Origin: Chitinophagaceae bacterium
GTDB lineage: Bacteria; Bacteroidota; Bacteroidia; Chitinophagales; Chitinophagaceae
Direction of reading: 5' to 3'
Assembly (NCBI GenBank): GCA_025455665.1
Contig: JALOMC010000088.1
Coordinates: forward strand, 1 to 8,463
Length of the DNA: 8,463 bases
Each line of letters opens with the position of its first letter. The stretch's first letter is position 1. The notes beneath the pieces were generated by a model. It was given only the letters and a program-made list of their open reading frames with translations. It ran no database searches and was not told where the DNA came from. Of this stretch, positions 7,739 through 8,463 are shown piece after piece. A program made the translations under genes and the position numbers.

Positions 7739-8119
7739 ATGATTACCAGGCAGTTTGTAGATCGGTTGCACAGCCTGTCGCTTCAATTTTACGGCGGCGC
7801 TGCTGGCATTCGTGACGAGGGCATGCTTGAATCGGCCATTGCCAGACCGTACCAGACATTTGACGGAGTGGAACTTCATCCAACCGCCATCGAAAAAGCT
7901 GCTGCTATTACAGAAAGCATTATTGTAAACCATCCATATGTAGATGGAAACAAGCGGACCGGATTTCTTGCCATGTTCGCCATGTTGGAGTTGCATGGAA
8001 TTCAACTGACTGCTACAGAAGCCGATGCCTACGATACCATCGTTCAGGTCAGCACCGGGCAAATTCATTTTGAAGACCTGGTGGATTGGCTGAATCAAAA
8101 TGTGGTAAGAATTGGATGA
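7739..8119 (+). CDS. doc: Doc (death-on-curing) toxin, Fic fold
   Basis: A 126-residue single-domain protein, the same length as P1 Doc. The active-site loop HPYVDGNKRTG (residues 65-75) matches the Doc pattern HxFx[D/N]xNKR, with His65, Asp69, Asn71, Lys72 and Arg73 and Tyr replacing the usual Phe. Other Doc-like segments are FYGGAAGIRDEGMLESAIARP (18-38), equivalent to RYGGLPGMSD in P1 Doc, and VSTGQIHFEDLVDWL (104-118). Fic AMP-transferases have GNGR at this site; Lys in place of the second Gly is the Doc feature associated with phosphorylating rather than AMPylating its target. P1 Doc phosphorylates EF-Tu and arrests translation; the same target is inferred here, not shown. No key residue is missing, so the toxin looks functional. 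Translation probably depends on coupling to the upstream gene, as no ribosome-binding site is visible. Confidence 0.9.
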   Translation: MITRQFVDRLHSLSLQFYGGAAGIRDEGMLESAIARPYQTFDGVELHPTAIEKAAAITESIIVNHPYVDGNKRTGFLAMFAMLELHGIQLTATEADAYDTIVQVSTGQIHFEDLVDWLNQNVVRIG

Positions 8120-8140
8120 CGCTGGGCTGAAGGGAAATGC

Positions 8141-8234
8141 CCGTTGGCCAGATAACTCATTGCCGATGACGTCGGCTTTGTGAAGAAGCTGACGCGGGAT
8201 GATATTGAGTATTTGTTTAGTTGATGAGAAGGGT
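8141..8234 (+). pseudogene. remnant second copy of the SNF2 gene 3' end (direct repeat, right copy)
   Basis: In the frame matching the SNF2 gene, this copy reads a stop (TAA, 8153-8155, where the gene has Glu) and then LIADDVGFVKKLTRDDIEYL-Phe-Ser and TGA (8222-8224). Relative to the gene there is one Ala-to-Val change and two synonymous changes after that stop. Upstream of the stop it shows Leu-to-Pro and Lys-to-Arg. It starts 21 bases after the toxin stop codon, has no start codon of its own and is too short to encode anything useful. It is best read as the old end of the gene, or a duplicated end, decaying without selection. Confidence 0.85.
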
Positions 8235-8314
8235 GAGTTCAATTCCGCTATCTGCTGGATTGCGAAAGTGTATTCGCCGGGGTTACCTGGCTGGCGCAAA
8301 AAACTGACAAAAAA

Positions 8315-8346
8315 TTTGGATTTACTGAACACTGTTCATTTATTTG
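8315..8346 (+). promoter_or_regulatory. promoter of the TetR-family gene
   Basis: TTTG (8315-8318), 20 bases, then TTTATTTG (8339-8346), which matches TAnnTTTG except for T in place of A at its second position. The expected start point is about 8352, shortly before the ATG at 8366. The spacer is almost filled by a palindrome (8326-8338). The stretch between the SNF2 remnant and this promoter (8235-8314) holds nothing I can recognise. Confidence 0.5.
8326..8338. promoter_or_regulatory. palindromic operator, probably for the TetR regulator itself
   Basis: TGAACA-C-TGTTCA is a perfect 6-bp inverted repeat with a one-base centre. It lies between the -33 and -7 elements, ending immediately before the -7 element. 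A repressor bound here would block RNA polymerase. Autorepression through a short palindrome in the promoter is typical of TetR regulators, so the encoded protein is the likely ligand (inference). Confidence 0.6.
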
Positions 8347-8365
8347 CATATCGAATAGTTGTATC

Positions 8366-8463
8366 ATGGGTATTGAAGAAAGAAAGCAGCGGGAAAAAGA
8401 GCAGATGCGGCGCCTGATTTTGGACGCGGCCCGGGCCATCTTTCTTGAAAAGGGCTATTACCA
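8366..8463 (+). CDS. TetR/AcrR-family transcriptional regulator, N-terminal start only
   Basis: Thirty-two codons are visible before the window ends. A charged N-terminal tail (MGIEERKQREKEQMRR) leads into LILDAARAIFLEKGYY (17-32), the first helix of the TetR_N DNA-binding domain, where the pattern I..AA..lF.e.Gy is diagnostic. The ligand-binding domain is outside the window, so the inducer and regulon are unknown. The gene has its own promoter with an operator-like palindrome. TetR genes often control efflux operons, but the gene that follows cannot be seen, and no copy of this palindrome was noticed near the TolC/adaptor promoter. Confidence 0.85.
   Translation, partial: MGIEERKQREKEQMRRLILDAARAIFLEKGYY

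Larger units (their letters stand above)
7465..8140 (+). other. candidate inserted toxin-antitoxin cassette between direct repeats
   Basis: The segment between the two SNF2 3'-end copies contains only the antitoxin/toxin pair and its promoter. GC content over 7741-8100 is about 49% by hand count, against about 57% in a 60-base SNF2 sample (7141-7200); that comparison is small. No integrase, transposase or terminal inverted repeat is visible, so the means of arrival is unknown. Alternatives are a fossil of a larger integrated element, transfer by homologous recombination, or a segmental duplication with later loss. Confidence 0.5.

Noticed and set aside
3702..8119. SNF2 ATPase plus Doc as one anti-phage system (DISARM-like)
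   Set aside because: No methylase, phospholipase-D or other DISARM component is present. The SNF2 gene has its own promoter, and the Doc pair appears to be a later insertion with its own promoter, so joint function is not supported.
7371..8234. CRISPR or REP-type repeat array
   Set aside because: There are only two copies, they are coding-derived, and the sequence between them encodes the Doc module; no spacer structure exists.
8267..8290. hairpin-like GCCGG...CTGGC downstream of the toxin
   Set aside because: The stem is short with a wobble pair and has no T run on either strand, so it is not a convincing terminator.
8199..8417. 72-codon + strand open frame over the repeat remnant and TetR promoter
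   Set aside because: It crosses the remnant, the promoter and the TetR start in the wrong frame, with no family resemblance.

Overview
The window looks like chromosomal DNA from a member of the Bacteroidota, possibly a Chitinophagaceae-like lineage. Three positions just upstream of genes carry a perfect copy of the Bacteroidota sigma factor -7 element TAnnTTTG (527-534, 3589-3596, 7493-7500). Shine-Dalgarno sequences are poor, and the SNF2 and TolC proteins are of types common in that phylum. All genes lie on the + strand.

Layout: (1) 1-335 is the 3' end of a Cys/Met-metabolism PLP enzyme of the cystathionine lyase/synthase type. (2) 505-3514 is a compact export operon: promoter, a TolC-like outer-membrane channel, a MacA/HlyD-like periplasmic adaptor, and a very strong intrinsic terminator. 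No inner-membrane pump gene lies between adaptor and terminator. (3) 3568-7454 is a separately promoted 1250-residue SNF2-family ATPase with two N-terminal SWIM zinc fingers. (4) 7455-8140 holds a small toxin-antitoxin module: a 73-residue candidate antitoxin abutting a Doc/Fic-fold toxin. (5) 8141-8234 is a decayed second copy of the last ~84 bp of the SNF2 gene plus 10 bp beyond its stop codon. (6) 8315-8463 is the promoter, a palindromic operator and the first 32 codons of a TetR-family regulator.

The most unusual structure is the direct repeat 7371-7464 / 8141-8234 (84 of 94 positions identical by hand alignment, constant offset of 770 bp). It brackets the toxin-antitoxin module exactly. 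The left copy is the functional 3' end of the SNF2 gene; the right copy has an in-frame stop and is a remnant. This is the architecture left when a small cassette inserts at the 3' end of a gene and rebuilds that end, or when a segment is duplicated. Recombination within the 45-bp identical core would remove the module and still leave an intact SNF2 reading frame.

The TolC/adaptor pair should work together as the outer-membrane and periplasmic parts of a tripartite efflux or secretion machine whose inner-membrane partner is encoded elsewhere. The toxin and antitoxin form a second functional pair. The SNF2 ATPase and the TetR regulator appear to be independent transcription units.
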